Shown: one piece after another, positions 1-9,061 of the stretch
Layout of the letters: each line of letters starts with the position of its first letter
Numbering within the stretch: position 1 is the stretch's first letter
Assembly: GCA_963727955.1 (NCBI GenBank)
Contig: CAVSII010000007.1
Coordinates: 124,001-188,000, forward strand
Reading direction: 5' to 3'
Length of the DNA stretch: 64,000 nucleotides
Source of the DNA: Bog-756 sp963727955
GTDB lineage: Bacteria; Actinomycetota; Acidimicrobiia; Acidimicrobiales; RAAP-2
Translations under genes and position numbers: made by a program
Notes under the pieces: generated by a model
Seen by the model: the letters and a program-made list of their open reading frames with translations, nothing else
Databases searched by the model: none
What the model was told of the DNA's origin: nothing

Positions 1-443
1 CTCTGGCACCACTGTCGACGGCGTCGCTGCAGAGACCAACGGCGTCATTGACGAGATAGTCGGGGCCACTGTCGATCCAGCCTGAGTGAGTGTGGCTGGT
101 CCGGTTGTTGAGGGAACGAGATCAGAAGATGGCGCCGGGAGCTGTCTCGTTGCTGGGCCCTTGCTGGCTGCTGATTTGTCGTCGGCGGTGCTATGGCCGG
201 AGCCGCAACCACGGTGGTTGTGGCGGTTGTCGGTTGAGAGCCGACCCCCGTTGTGTCGGTCACAAAGGTCGACGCAGTACTGACCAGGCCGGAAGAGGCA
301 GTGCCAGCTAGGCCGGAGAGGGAAGAGGGAGCGACGGTGGAGGCCGAAGCGACACCTTGCAAGAGCAGAGACAGAAGGAAACCGCCCAAGAGCCCCAAGG
401 CCCCGCGAATCACCCAACGGGTGACACTCTTGCGCTTATCCAC
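1..443 (-). CDS. Partial secreted Ser/Thr/Ala/Pro-rich protein, probably frameshifted, running off the left edge
   Basis: From the ATG at 443 the protein begins with a basic stretch (MDKRKSVTRWVIRG), a hydrophobic segment near residues 13-32 and an Ala-Ser-Ala cleavage-like site, which is a typical export signal. An STAVP-rich linker follows. In the starting frame the composition turns abruptly to Arg/Gln-rich after about residue 88 and stops at position 45. The next frame, read from about position 180 to the window edge, stays open and continues the same Ser/Thr/Pro/Ala-rich style (ATPSTVVP near the edge). The simplest reading is one secreted low-complexity protein with a single-base shift somewhere around 150-210, continuing beyond the window. 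No functional domain is visible in the part seen. Confidence 0.5.
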
Positions 444-597
444 GGGGCTGGACTAGCCAGGCCACTGCGCGCCAAACGCATCACTTTTAACGAATTGTTT
501 GCACGCACCGGCCCGGTGCATCGTCGATCTGGACGTTCACCACGTTGCCGGAAGAAAGACCTCCTGATGGCGGCCGAGTTACGAACGTGCGCGGCTC

Positions 598-2901
598 CTA
601 CTGTTCGGCCATGATCCTTTCGAACTCGACCATCGGGCTCACCGGCACATGCTCACCGAGAGTAACTGTCACTTCATGGATGGTGGCGGTACAAGTAAAA
701 GGTGCCTCGTAGCCGTCACCCACCGGCGGACCGAATTCGTACCCGCACGTCATCCCGACGCCGGTAGCGCTGAAGGCGGCAATGGTGAAGGTGGGTAAGG
801 TGCCCTCACCGACCGCGGCTCCATCCATGTGGAGGCTGGCCGAGCCGCCTTGATTCTGATCGCGCTCGAACTGGAAGCTGAGCCGGTGGCGACCCGGGAG
901 CACCTGCTCCGAGGCGGTAATGACGTGGCACTCCTTGCCGTAGAGGTTGTGAACGTACCGGAGATACCCGTCCCACAGATGGAGTGAGAATCCGCCGAGT
1001 ACAGATCCCTGCGCCAGCAGAACGCCCTCGACCGGGCCATCAGGTGGGACCGTGACGTCGACCTCGATGGTATGGCTCCGGTTCTTGACATTGGCGGCTA
1101 CCGGCTCAGGCACTGGCGAAGTGTTCGGGTAGTAGGTGGCGGTCAGCCGTGGTGTTCGCCAATCGGGCTTGGGATTGTTCAATGTGTGGAGCACCCGGTT
1201 GTCGAGGGGAAGCACCTGGTTGTTTCGTGCCTCGACCCACCATCGTCCGACCATGTCGGCCACCCGGTCGGGCTCCTGGTCGGCGAGGTCATGGATTTCG
1301 GCTGGATCGACGGCAACGTGGTAGAGCTCCCACCGGTCCTCGCTGAACGGCGCATTCCAGTTGATGCCGTCGTTGTAGATGGGACCGATGGGTTTGAAGG
1401 TGACCGCCTTCCACCCTTCATGGTAGAGGGCACGGCTTCCGAACATCTCGAAGTATTGGGTGGAGCGGTGCCCAGGAGCAGTGGCTCCTTCCGTTCCGAG
1501 CAATGGAGCGAAGCTGATGCCATCGACAGGGCTTTGGGGGACGTACTCGATGGTCGAAGGGGCCTCGATCGACGCCAGCTCCAGCACCGTCGGGAAAATG
1601 TCGACGGCGTGGGTGAACTGGCGTCGTATGCCGCCACCGGCCGAGCCGATTCGGGTCGGCCAACTCACGATGCAGGGATCGGCCACCCCTCCTTCGTGGA
1701 CCTCCCGCTTCCACCGCTTGAAGGGCGTGTTGCCGGCCATCGTCCAGCCCCACGGGTAGTTGTTGTGGGCCCGAGGGCCACCGATCTCGTCGATTCTCCG
1801 GGCGAGTTCCTTCGGACCGGCGGCATCGAAGTTCTGGAGCCGATTGTCGTTGATCGACCCGTCCGGTCCGCCCTCCGAGCTGGCGCCGTTGTCGGATACA
1901 AGGATCACCAGAGTTTGATCGCGGTCACCGGTCTGCTCGAGAAATTCCAGCACCCGGGCTAACTGGGCATCGGTGTAAGAGAGAAAGGCTGCAAAGCACT
2001 CCATGAACCGGGCTGCTACCTGTCTTGCCTCCTCAGAGAGGTCCCCCCAGGCTGGCACCCACGGAGGTCGCGGTGCCATCTCGGTGTCCGGGTCGAAGAG
2101 GCCCATTTCGATCTGGCGGGCAAAGATCTCGTCCCGCCAGACGTCCCAGCCCTTGTCGAAGTGGCCCCGGTAGCGGTCGATCCACTCGGCGGGTGCGTGG
2201 TGGGGCGAATGGCATGCGCCGGTGCAGAAATACAAGAAGAAGGGCTGGTCCACGTCCACGGCCCGGAGGTCAGCCAGTTGGGTGATGGCCTGGTCGGCGA
2301 GGTCGGCACTCAGGTGATAGCCCTCGTCGATCGACCGCGGCGGTCGGATGGCGTGGTTGTCGTGAAAGAGGGCCGGTACGAACTGGTGGGTCTCGCCACC
2401 GTGGAACCCGTACCAACGGTCGAAGCCCCGGGCCAGGGGCCAGCTGTGGCGGGGGGCGCCCATGTGCGTCTCGTCGTCTGGGGTGAGGTGCCATTTGCCT
2501 ACGGCATAGCTGGCATACCCCGCCTGACGGAGGACCTCGGAGAGGTAGCCGTTCTCCTTGGGGACGAGACCGTTGTAACCGGGAAAGCCCATGGCCAGAT
2601 CGGCCACCCGTCCCAGACCATTGCGATGGTGATTTCGCCCTGTGAGCAGGCAGGCTCGGGTGGGGGAGCAGAGTGCCGTCGTGTGAAAGTTGGTGAGGCG
2701 GACTCCTTCGCCGGCCAACCCGTCGATGGTGGGGGTGGCGATGTCGGATCCGTAGCATCCGAGCTGAGCGAACCCAACATCGTCGAGGACCACGAGCAAC
2801 ACGTTGGGAGCACCTTCCCCCGGCCGGCTCACTGCCGGCCACCAGGGGGTGGAGTCTCGCCAGTCATCGCCGATTACGCCTCGGAAGGGCGGAGTCTCCA
2901 T
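598..2901 (-). CDS. Sulfatase family hydrolase (arylsulfatase type)
   Basis: Type I sulfatase, predicted to hydrolyse sulfate esters using a formylglycine made from the cysteine of the C-x-P-x-R signature. That signature is CSPTR at about residues 78-82 of the chosen start. The N-terminal metal-binding motif VLDDVGFAQLGCYG and the late DNGASSEGG motif are also present. The length, about 767 residues, fits large actinobacterial arylsulfatases, with a beta-sandwich C-terminal region. The frame is open to 3111, but the start at 2901 (or the adjacent ATG at 2904) has a GGAGG five bases upstream. The longer version would overlap the DUF5522 gene and has an unnatural Pro/Ser/Cys-rich lead. No signal peptide is seen, so it is probably cytoplasmic. 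No sulfatase-maturating enzyme is in the window. Confidence 0.9.
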   Translation of the reverse strand: METPPFRGVIGDDWRDSTPWWPAVSRPGEGAPNVLLVVLDDVGFAQLGCYGSDIATPTIDGLAGEGVRLTNFHTTALCSPTRACLLTGRNHHRNGLGRVADLAMGFPGYNGLVPKENGYLSEVLRQAGYASYAVGKWHLTPDDETHMGAPRHSWPLARGFDRWYGFHGGETHQFVPALFHDNHAIRPPRSIDEGYHLSADLADQAITQLADLRAVDVDQPFFLYFCTGACHSPHHAPAEWIDRYRGHFDKGWDVWRDEIFARQIEMGLFDPDTEMAPRPPWVPAWGDLSEEARQVAARFMECFAAFLSYTDAQLARVLEFLEQTGDRDQTLVILVSDNGASSEGGPDGSINDNRLQNFDAAGPKELARRIDEIGGPRAHNNYPWGWTMAGNTPFKRWKREVHEGGVADPCIVSWPTRIGSAGGGIRRQFTHAVDIFPTVLELASIEAPSTIEYVPQSPVDGISFAPLLGTEGATAPGHRSTQYFEMFGSRALYHEGWKAVTFKPIGPIYNDGINWNAPFSEDRWELYHVAVDPAEIHDLADQEPDRVADMVGRWWVEARNNQVLPLDNRVLHTLNNPKPDWRTPRLTATYYPNTSPVPEPVAANVKNRSHTIEVDVTVPPDGPVEGVLLAQGSVLGGFSLHLWDGYLRYVHNLYGKECHVITASEQVLPGRHRLSFQFERDQNQGGSASLHMDGAAVGEGTLPTFTIAAFSATGVGMTCGYEFGPPVGDGYEAPFTCTATIHEVTVTLGEHVPVSPMVEFERIMAEQ

Positions 2902-3073
2902 CATGACCTCCGAATTTTGAGCGGACCTTGCTCCTGGCTGCGCTCTTGGCTGCCCCGGCCGCCAGTAACCGATTCTTGCTCGCGGCGGGGGCCGTGCGGA
3001 GCAACTCGGGGGCCCCGAGCTGCAGTGGACGCTACAGCAGGAACCAGGGTCTACCGCAGGTGGGAAGCCGGGT

Positions 3074-3310
3074 CTACTGCAGGTAGGGGCAGTGGCGGCA
3101 CCCTGACTCACAGCAGGCGCCGCGGTCAGCGAGAAAGGCTGCCGTTAGGACGAACAAGCCGGTTCCGGGATCGCTATAGCCTGCTTCGCCCCGCTCCATG
3201 GCAGTTTCGTGGGCGGCGAGGATCTCGTGCCGAAGCGGGTTGTCGGGGGCCAGGCGCTCCGGGTGGGGAGAGCTGAACGGACGGTCAGCCAGAGGCTCCG
3301 CCCCTGTCAT
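3074..3310 (-). CDS. Small DUF5522-like Cys-rich protein
   Basis: This 78-residue protein ends with CCESGCRHCPY, the hallmark of the DUF5522 family. Four clustered cysteines and a histidine suggest metal binding, but the family has no settled function that I know. The middle part (GLFVLTAAFLADRGACC) matches the usual family lead-in, so the gene looks complete. It lies in a same-strand run, 19 bases after the MFS transporter stop and upstream of the sulfatase, whose start must then be internal to its open frame. Co-transcription with the transporter is plausible. Confidence 0.75.
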   Translation of the reverse strand: MTGAEPLADRPFSSPHPERLAPDNPLRHEILAAHETAMERGEAGYSDPGTGLFVLTAAFLADRGACCESGCRHCPYLQ

Positions 3311-3329
3311 CGGCGTGCTTGCCGATGGG

Positions 3330-5204
3330 TCACGGAGGACTGTCGGCCGGGTCGCTCGCTAACGGGTTCGTCGGGTCCGAGTGCGGGTTGGTGACGGAAG
3401 GCGGACGAGCCACGGCTGTAACGGACGTGGCCGCCGGATGTCTCCGTTTCGCATGTCTGTGCTTGGGCGGTCTCTGCTTTGCATGTCGGAAGGGGGTCGA
3501 ACGCGCCCTCGCCCTGGTCCTTGACCTCGGCTCGATGGCGGTGGGTGAGGCGGTGGCGGTGGGTGAGGTGGTGGCGATGGCGGTGGGTGAGGTCGTGGCG
3601 GTGGCGGTGGCGGTGGCGGGCCAGGCGGTGGCGGCGACGGTGGCCGTGGCGGCAGTGGTGGTGGCGGCGGGGTCGGTGGTCGGCATACTCGGCACGAAGT
3701 CACGTTGACGCACGAGGACGAGGGCTCCTACGGCTCCGATCAACGACACGACCATGGCAATGGACATGAGGTGGTCGAGGGTGCTGGAGAACGCGGCCTG
3801 ATAGGCAGCGAGAAGGGCGTGTCGTGCGGCCGGCGACGGGAGTCCGGCTGCTATCTGACGCACGCCCCCGTTGTCCACCTGGGCGATCAAGCCCGACCCG
3901 TGGCGGGCGATGAGCTCCCGCCCGGTCTGAGTGGCCGACAGGGCAGTGATGGCGTGAGGTCGGATCTGACTGAGGAAGACAGCCCCGAGGGCAGCAATTC
4001 CGGTGGCGATCCCGACCTGTCGAAAGGTGTTGGAGACCCCGGAGGCCATCCCGCTGCGCTCGGCGGGAACAACGGAGACAGTGGCCGACGCCACCACCGG
4101 ATTGGTGACGCCGATTCCGACTCCGGCGACCAGGAACCCGGGCAACAGTACGGTCCATGTCGAGTCAGGTTGGATGTGAGTGGCCAGCTTGCAACCGAGG
4201 GCGATGAGCAGCAGACCCAATCCGAGCAGGTAGCGGGCATGGACCCTCAACGTCAGCTTGCCGGCAATCGGCGAGATGATGAAGGAGAGGATGCTTATGG
4301 GGAGGAAGCGGAGTCCAGCGGCGAGAGGTCCGTAGCCGAGCACGTCCTGTAGATAGAAGGTGACGTAGAGGAGCATGGCGAAGATGGTGGAGGACAGGAC
4401 GAAGGCGCTGAGTGACACGCCGACCATGGCGGGGCGTCGGAAGAGGCCGAGGTCGAGCATGGGGCTGCTCCCCAGCCATTCGGCGACCAGGAAGGCGGCC
4501 ATGGCGACGGCCGCGCCGACCAGCAAGCTCACGATGGTCGGACTGTGCCAACCCCACGCATTTCCTTGGACGAGGGCCAGCACCAGCATGAAGAGAGAAG
4601 CAGAAAAAGTGATGAAGCCGATCCAGTCGACGCGTCGACGGGTCGGATCCCGCGAATCGCTGACTTTCGTCAACGTGATGGCGATGGCCACCGCCCCGAT
4701 CGGCAGGTTGACGAAGAAGATCCATCGCCACCCGATCCCGCTGGTGAGCACTCCGCCCACCAGCGGACCTATGGCCACGGCACCCCCGATGACCGCCCCA
4801 TAGACGCCGAAGGCGGTGCCCCGCTCCCTTCCGGTGAAGGCCTGGGCGATGAGGGCCAGGGAGGTGGCGAACATGATGGCGCCGCCAACCCCCTGAACTC
4901 CCCGAGCAAGGTCCAACATCAAAGGAGTGGTCGCCAGCCCGCAGATCAGGGACGACACCGAAAAAATGAGAAGTCCGAGGGCGAACAGTCGCCGACGGCC
5001 GAACATGTCTCCTATGACACCGGCCGTGAGGAGGAAGGAGGCCAGGGTGAGGGCGTAAGCGTCAACTACCCACTGGAGGTCGGCAAAGGTGGAATGAAGT
5101 GATCGCTGGATGGACGGGAGAGCCACATTGACCACACTGATGTCCAGCAGGAGCATGAAGATCCCAGCGCATACGGCGCTCAGGGTCCACCACTTGCGGT
5201 CCAT
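3330..5204 (-). CDS. MFS multidrug efflux transporter, DHA2 (EmrB/QacA) type, with long low-complexity tail
   Basis: Drug:proton antiporter of the 14-helix DHA2 family in the cytoplasmic membrane. The N-terminus carries the family's LDISVVNVALPSI motif in helix 1 and the cytoplasmic loop motif GDMFGRRR near residues 66-73. Motif C-like glycines (GAVIGGAVAIGPLVGG) sit in helix 5. About 14 hydrophobic segments span residues 8-510. After the last helix comes an unusual tail of roughly 110 residues, first an Ala-Thr repeat (TATATATTSPTA) and then Arg/His/Pro-rich sequence. This tail explains the striking GTGGCG repeats of the + strand around 3535-3680. The ATG at 5204 has GGAGG four bases upstream; the GTG at 5207 is an alternative. 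The substrate cannot be read from sequence. Confidence 0.9.
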   Translation of the reverse strand: MDRKWWTLSAVCAGIFMLLLDISVVNVALPSIQRSLHSTFADLQWVVDAYALTLASFLLTAGVIGDMFGRRRLFALGLLIFSVSSLICGLATTPLMLDLARGVQGVGGAIMFATSLALIAQAFTGRERGTAFGVYGAVIGGAVAIGPLVGGVLTSGIGWRWIFFVNLPIGAVAIAITLTKVSDSRDPTRRRVDWIGFITFSASLFMLVLALVQGNAWGWHSPTIVSLLVGAAVAMAAFLVAEWLGSSPMLDLGLFRRPAMVGVSLSAFVLSSTIFAMLLYVTFYLQDVLGYGPLAAGLRFLPISILSFIISPIAGKLTLRVHARYLLGLGLLLIALGCKLATHIQPDSTWTVLLPGFLVAGVGIGVTNPVVASATVSVVPAERSGMASGVSNTFRQVGIATGIAALGAVFLSQIRPHAITALSATQTGRELIARHGSGLIAQVDNGGVRQIAAGLPSPAARHALLAAYQAAFSSTLDHLMSIAMVVSLIGAVGALVLVRQRDFVPSMPTTDPAATTTAATATVAATAWPATATATATTSPTAIATTSPTATASPTAIEPRSRTRARARSTPFRHAKQRPPKHRHAKRRHPAATSVTAVARPPSVTNPHSDPTNPLASDPADSPP

Positions 5205-5393
5205 CACCCCTCCCTTCGTGCGGTGCTCGTCACCGGGCTAGGGGCGGCGACGCCGGGTAGCCGAGGGAGCGAGATCGGCACAAGGACGCTACGCCGGGGA
5301 CGGGACCGCACTGACAGGACACCCGCATGTATAGACGAGGGAGAAGCGCAGGGCAACGATCACCGATGCCGGAGACGATGACCTGAGCCTCGA

Positions 5394-6194
5394 TCAGGTG
5401 ATGTCGCGTCGAGTGAGGATGACGGACCCGACGACGGCGAAGACAAGTCCGTATCCCAACATCAACAGTGCACCCTGCCACCAGCTGAAGAGCCCGAAGT
5501 CTGCGCCCCGACCGCGGGTGAGGTTGGAGGCAGCGGTTGCCGCTCCGGTAGGCACCCACCTCTCGGCGCCGTGGACCAGGCTGACCAGGATCCCCTCCAG
5601 GATGATGAACCAGCCCAGACACACGATGATGGCAGCCACCTGGTTGGTCAAAACCGATCCGACCCCGACGCCGAGGATGGCGAACAGGGCGAACACCAGG
5701 ATCATGCCCGGCGCTACGGGCGGAATCTGGTGGAGGAGGGCTGACCACGAGCCACCCTGGATCACCAGAACCACGCCCCCTCCCACGAAGCTGATCACCA
5801 GCAGGATGACGGCCAGCACAGCCCCCAGGACGGCCGCCATGATCAACTTCGCCCCCACGAACTCGGGACGCCGGGGAGTGACCAGAAAAGAGGTGGTCAC
5901 CGTCTTGTGGCGGAATTCAGTGGTGACGATGAGAACGCCCAGGAGAAGGGCGAGTAGATAGGCCTCGAACCCCGAACCCATGAGGTTGCGGAGTTGTTGG
6001 GTGGTATGGGGATAGTTGGGCACCCCGAACGAACCGTTGCCGCCATTGTTGCCTGATCCCCCACCGGAGCTGTCGTGGCTCACGAAGTAGACGAGGATGA
6101 GCAGGCCGTTGATGACGATGGCGATGCCACCCAGCACCCACGGGACCGCCGTCGTCCGTATCTTGGTCCACTCCGACCGAATGGCGGGGATCAC
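5394..6194 (-). CDS. ABC-2 type transporter permease
   Basis: Membrane subunit of an ABC exporter, 266 residues with six predicted helices. The first helix (about residues 17-36) is followed by a Gly/Ser/Asn-rich external loop, then five helices to the C-terminus. The segment TTEFRHKTVTTSFLVTPRR after helix 2 is the conserved cytoplasmic coupling region of the bacitracin/antibiotic-exporter (ABC2_membrane) group. Its start overlaps the stop of the ATPase gene by four bases (ATGA), indicating translational coupling and a two-gene transporter operon. The substrate is unknown; membrane-active compounds or lipids are typical of relatives. Confidence 0.87.
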   Translation of the reverse strand: MIPAIRSEWTKIRTTAVPWVLGGIAIVINGLLILVYFVSHDSSGGGSGNNGGNGSFGVPNYPHTTQQLRNLMGSGFEAYLLALLLGVLIVTTEFRHKTVTTSFLVTPRRPEFVGAKLIMAAVLGAVLAVILLVISFVGGGVVLVIQGGSWSALLHQIPPVAPGMILVFALFAILGVGVGSVLTNQVAAIIVCLGWFIILEGILVSLVHGAERWVPTGAATAASNLTRGRGADFGLFSWWQGALLMLGYGLVFAVVGSVILTRRDIT

Positions 6195-7216
6195 GGCGCT
6201 CCTCCCGGCGTGGGCACGACCCCGGTCGATGGCGTCCCCATCTCTCCGCTTTGGCCCAAAGCCCGAGTGGGATCGGCGGCGTCAAACCCGTGGGTGAGGC
6301 TCAGGAACACCTCTTCGAGGTTGCCTCCCTCGAGGGCCAGCTCGTAGAGCACGATCTGGTTCTGTGCGGCCAGCGGGCCAAACCACTCGGGGGTGGCCCC
6401 GTCGATGATCACGGTGTCGGGTGCGACCTGCCGGAAGGCCACCGGCACAGCCTGGAGGATGGCGGCCAGGCGTGGGATCTCGGGCGTCCGTATCCGCAAT
6501 CCGGCGTTGGTGCCGGCCCGGCTACTTAGTTCAGCCAGCGTGGTCTGGAGCACCAACCGCCCGTGGGAGATGATGACCACGTCGTCGACGGTCTCCTGCA
6601 TCTCCGAAAGGAGGTGCGAGGAGACGAGCACGGCGTGCCCGCTGGAGGCTTGGTGCCTGATGAAGGTGCGGAGCCACTGGATCCCTTGCGGATCGAGCCC
6701 GTTGGAGGGTTCGTCCAGGATGAGGATCTCGGGATCGCCCAAGAGAGCGGTGGCCAACTGGAGCCGCTGGCGCATGCCCATCGAGAACTTGCCCACCCGC
6801 CGCCGGGCCACGTCGGACAGGCCGACGAGTTCGAGGGTCTCACCCACCCGGGAGAGAGGAAGACCCGCCCCGATGGCCACCATCTTGAGGTGGTCTTCGG
6901 CCCGCCTTCCGGGGTGGAAACTGGTGGCTTCCAGCACGGCACCTACGTGGTGAACAGGCTTATCGATGTCGACGTACCGACGTCCGGCGAAAGTCGCCGT
7001 CCCGCTGGTCCTGGCCACAAGCCCCAGCAGGATCCGCAGAGTCGTCGTCTTGCCGGAGCCATTGGGGCCTAGGAACCCGGTTACACGTCCGGCAGCCACC
7101 TCGAAGCTCAGGTCGTCGACGGCACGAACGGCGCCAAATTCCTTGGTCAGATTGGTTACCTCGATGGCCGAGGGCATGCCAGACGGTACTCCGCTGCGTC
7201 TGTGGATCTCTGTCAT
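6191..7216 (-). CDS. ABC transporter ATP-binding protein
   Basis: ATPase that powers the adjacent permease. It has a Walker A GPNGSGKT at residues 50-57, a signature-like FSMGMRQRLQLA near 142-153, a Walker B ILILDEPSNGLDP near 162-174 and an H-loop in SSHLLSEM. The C-terminal 100 residues form the regulatory extension seen in antibiotic/daunorubicin-type exporters (CcmA/BcrA-like). The start at 7216 has no obvious ribosome site. An internal ATG at 7177, with a GGAG about 11 bases upstream, is an alternative that would leave the domain intact. It is followed by the permease in a four-base overlap and preceded by a TetR gene on the same strand. Confidence 0.9.
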   Translation of the reverse strand: MTEIHRRSGVPSGMPSAIEVTNLTKEFGAVRAVDDLSFEVAAGRVTGFLGPNGSGKTTTLRILLGLVARTSGTATFAGRRYVDIDKPVHHVGAVLEATSFHPGRRAEDHLKMVAIGAGLPLSRVGETLELVGLSDVARRRVGKFSMGMRQRLQLATALLGDPEILILDEPSNGLDPQGIQWLRTFIRHQASSGHAVLVSSHLLSEMQETVDDVVIISHGRLVLQTTLAELSSRAGTNAGLRIRTPEIPRLAAILQAVPVAFRQVAPDTVIIDGATPEWFGPLAAQNQIVLYELALEGGNLEEVFLSLTHGFDAADPTRALGQSGEMGTPSTGVVPTPGGAP

Positions 7217-7360
7217 GGTCCGGCGTAATCGAGAGAACCTGTCGCCACTCCGTGGTCGAAATGAGCGGATCCCGGGATGCGTATGGATCTCGGGTGGTTT
7301 TCGGGCTCGGGCTTGGCCTTGGGCTCGACGTCGACTCGGACCGGCGATCCTGTCCTGGGC

Positions 7361-7981
7361 TCAGCTCGAGGTCAGGACCTCGGCGTAGATGTCAGCAGGG
7401 AGCAGGAAGCCGACGGCTACCACCAGCTCGTCGTGCACCCGGCTCATGTTGCTCCAACCGTTGACCCATCCCACCAGGGCCGAGTACCAGACGTGTCCCA
7501 GGATGCGTGCCCGATCGCCGATGTCAGGAGGGTGGGGCTCGCCTATGGCTCGGGTGATGATGCCCTCCATCAGCAGCGATACCTGTTGCTGGCACTGGAT
7601 GGCGGCCGGGTCGGGCGAGGCCAGCGCCGTGAAAACTGCCCCCACCAGCTGGGGCTGTCGGCCCATGGCCCGAAGGGCCCGATCGAGGACATCGACGACT
7701 CGTGCGGCGGCCGTGTCGCCCCTGGCCGGCATCTGCGACAGGCGGGCGTCCAGCAGCTCCACCCAGTGGACGAGGGCGGCGGCCAGCAGGTGGTCCTTGC
7801 TGGTGAAATAGCGGTACACGGTGCCCATGGCCACATCGGCACGAGCAGCAACGTCTCGCATCTGAACAGCTTCGTAGCCCCCATTGAGCCCGAGCGCCAT
7901 GGCGGCGTCGACAACCCGTTGCCGGCGGGCTTGTTGGGCTCGCGTCAAGGTGCGCGGCACCGGACCGTTCGCCATGACCAT
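7361..7981 (-). CDS. TetR family regulator, KstR-like DNA-binding domain
   Basis: DNA-binding repressor of 206 residues. The N-terminal helix-turn-helix reads GGYEAVQMRDVAARADVAMGTVYRYF at about residues 34-59, which closely resembles the recognition region of the mycobacterial cholesterol repressor KstR (same VQMR and VA-G-T-YRYF-SK-HLL pattern). The C-terminal ligand-binding half is less conserved but has the right length. Immediate neighbours on its strand are the ABC exporter genes, which it may control. Because the window also encodes steroid-type catabolism, a role in sterol or acyl-CoA sensing is an inference from the helix-turn-helix similarity only. A divergent TetR gene begins about 100 bases away. 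Confidence 0.85.
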   Translation of the reverse strand: MVMANGPVPRTLTRAQQARRQRVVDAAMALGLNGGYEAVQMRDVAARADVAMGTVYRYFTSKDHLLAAALVHWVELLDARLSQMPARGDTAAARVVDVLDRALRAMGRQPQLVGAVFTALASPDPAAIQCQQQVSLLMEGIITRAIGEPHPPDIGDRARILGHVWYSALVGWVNGWSNMSRVHDELVVAVGFLLPADIYAEVLTSS

Positions 7982-8038
7982 TCACCCTACTCGCCAGGGC
8001 TTTCGTGTCCCGATCCGCCCGATTGGGTCACCGAGCGT

Positions 8039-8075
8039 GGTCGAAACGACCGCTCCCCGGCCACCCGCGTACCAT
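8039..8075 (+). promoter_or_regulatory. Candidate operator and leaderless promoter of the plus-strand TetR gene
   Basis: A 13-bp palindrome GGTCGAAACGACC occupies 8039-8051. Downstream, TACCAT at 8070-8075 matches an actinobacterial TAnnnT minus-10 box and ends seven bases before the ATG at 8083. That spacing is expected for a leaderless transcript. The palindrome then covers the minus-35 zone, an ideal position for TetR autorepression, and it lies between two divergent tetR genes. Confidence 0.45.
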
Positions 8076-8082
8076 TGTCGGG

Positions 8083-8874
8083 ATGCACCTGGCCGAGGAT
8101 CCGGAGATCATCGCCACCACCGATGGCCGAGTTCCCGGCCATCGAGGTCGAGCAACGCGTCAACGGTTGCTCGAGTGCACGGCCGAGCTGCTCGTGGCCA
8201 CACCATGGCGATCGATCAAGGTCATCGACATCGCCCGTCAGGCGGGCACGTCGCCGGCGACCTTCTACCAGTACTTCGAGAATGTGGAAGCGGCGATCAC
8301 CGTCCTGGCTGAGGAGCTCGTCGAAGGCGTCGGGGTGCTGGCCACCCTGGTCGATGGGGACTGGTCCGAGGGCTCCAGCTGGGAGACGGCGGTGTCGGTC
8401 GTCGAGGGATTCATGGACTACTGGGAGCGAAATCGGGCTGTGTTCAGGGTGGTCGAGTTGACCACGGTGGAGGGTGACCTGCGCTTCCAGGGCCTGAGAG
8501 TGCGAGCCCTCAACGCCGTGACCGTCACCTTGGCCAGAGTCATCGCCAACAACAGCCAGGGTTCGGGTTCGCCGGCGGGTTCCGATCCGATGGCGGCAGC
8601 AGGAACGCTGATCGCCATGCTGGCTCAAGTGGCCGGGCATCGTTACGGATTCGAGTTCTGGGGGATCCGTACGGCCTCCCTGGTGGACAGTCAGGCTCGC
8701 TTACTGCACTGGTCCGTGACCGGACGGCCCGCACCCGAGGGGGCCAAGGTGGTGGGGGCCGATATCCCGCTGCCCCGGACGGGACCGGTGGTCGGCGGAG
8801 GTGCAGCCACGGCCCGGACCGCCCAGGTCAAGGCAGCCTCCGCCTCGGCGGCAGCGCCAACCCCGCGTACCTAG
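8083..8874 (+). CDS. TetR family transcriptional regulator
   Basis: Repressor-type regulator of about 263 residues. The helix-turn-helix lies near residues 25-70 (RATRQRLLECTAELL, then VIDIARQAGTSPATFYQYFENVE). A longer all-helical ligand domain follows, with a final Ala/Pro-rich tail. The frame is open upstream to 8005, but the ATG at 8083 has an excellent leaderless promoter arrangement and gives the usual N-terminus. It is divergent from the KstR-like gene. No enzyme gene lies directly beside it, so its targets are unknown; the 15-bp palindromes found elsewhere in the window are possible sites for it or for the other TetR. Confidence 0.85.
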   Translation: MHLAEDPEIIATTDGRVPGHRGRATRQRLLECTAELLVATPWRSIKVIDIARQAGTSPATFYQYFENVEAAITVLAEELVEGVGVLATLVDGDWSEGSSWETAVSVVEGFMDYWERNRAVFRVVELTTVEGDLRFQGLRVRALNAVTVTLARVIANNSQGSGSPAGSDPMAAAGTLIAMLAQVAGHRYGFEFWGIRTASLVDSQARLLHWSVTGRPAPEGAKVVGADIPLPRTGPVVGGGAATARTAQVKAASASAAAPTPRT

Positions 8875-8934
8875 GGCTGTCCTGGCCAGCTTCGAGCCGG
8901 TGCAGGCCAGGGCCGCCTCAGCAGGCCGGGCAGA

Positions 8935-8990
8935 GCCATATCCGGGGGGGGTGCAGCCATATCCGGGGGGGTGCAGCCATATCCGGGGCG
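8935..8990. repeat. Short tandem repeat, three units of about 20 bp
   Basis: Three consecutive copies of GCCATATCCGGGGGGGTGCA, with small differences in the G-run length, lie in the gap between the TetR gene and the end of the cyclase gene. CATATCC occurs in each unit. No coding function is apparent; slippage in the G tract is a likely origin. Confidence 0.7.
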
Positions 8991-9061
8991 GGGAAGCTGC
9001 GCCAGCGCCCCTGAACCAGCCCCGCCCTCTGGGCGTGCTGCCTCGCAGGCCGAGCCGGGCC

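Noticed and set aside
3535..3680. GTGGCG-rich tandem array on the plus strand, looking like a minisatellite
   Set aside because: It is the reverse strand of the Ala/Thr-rich C-terminal tail of the MFS transporter and follows its codon frame.
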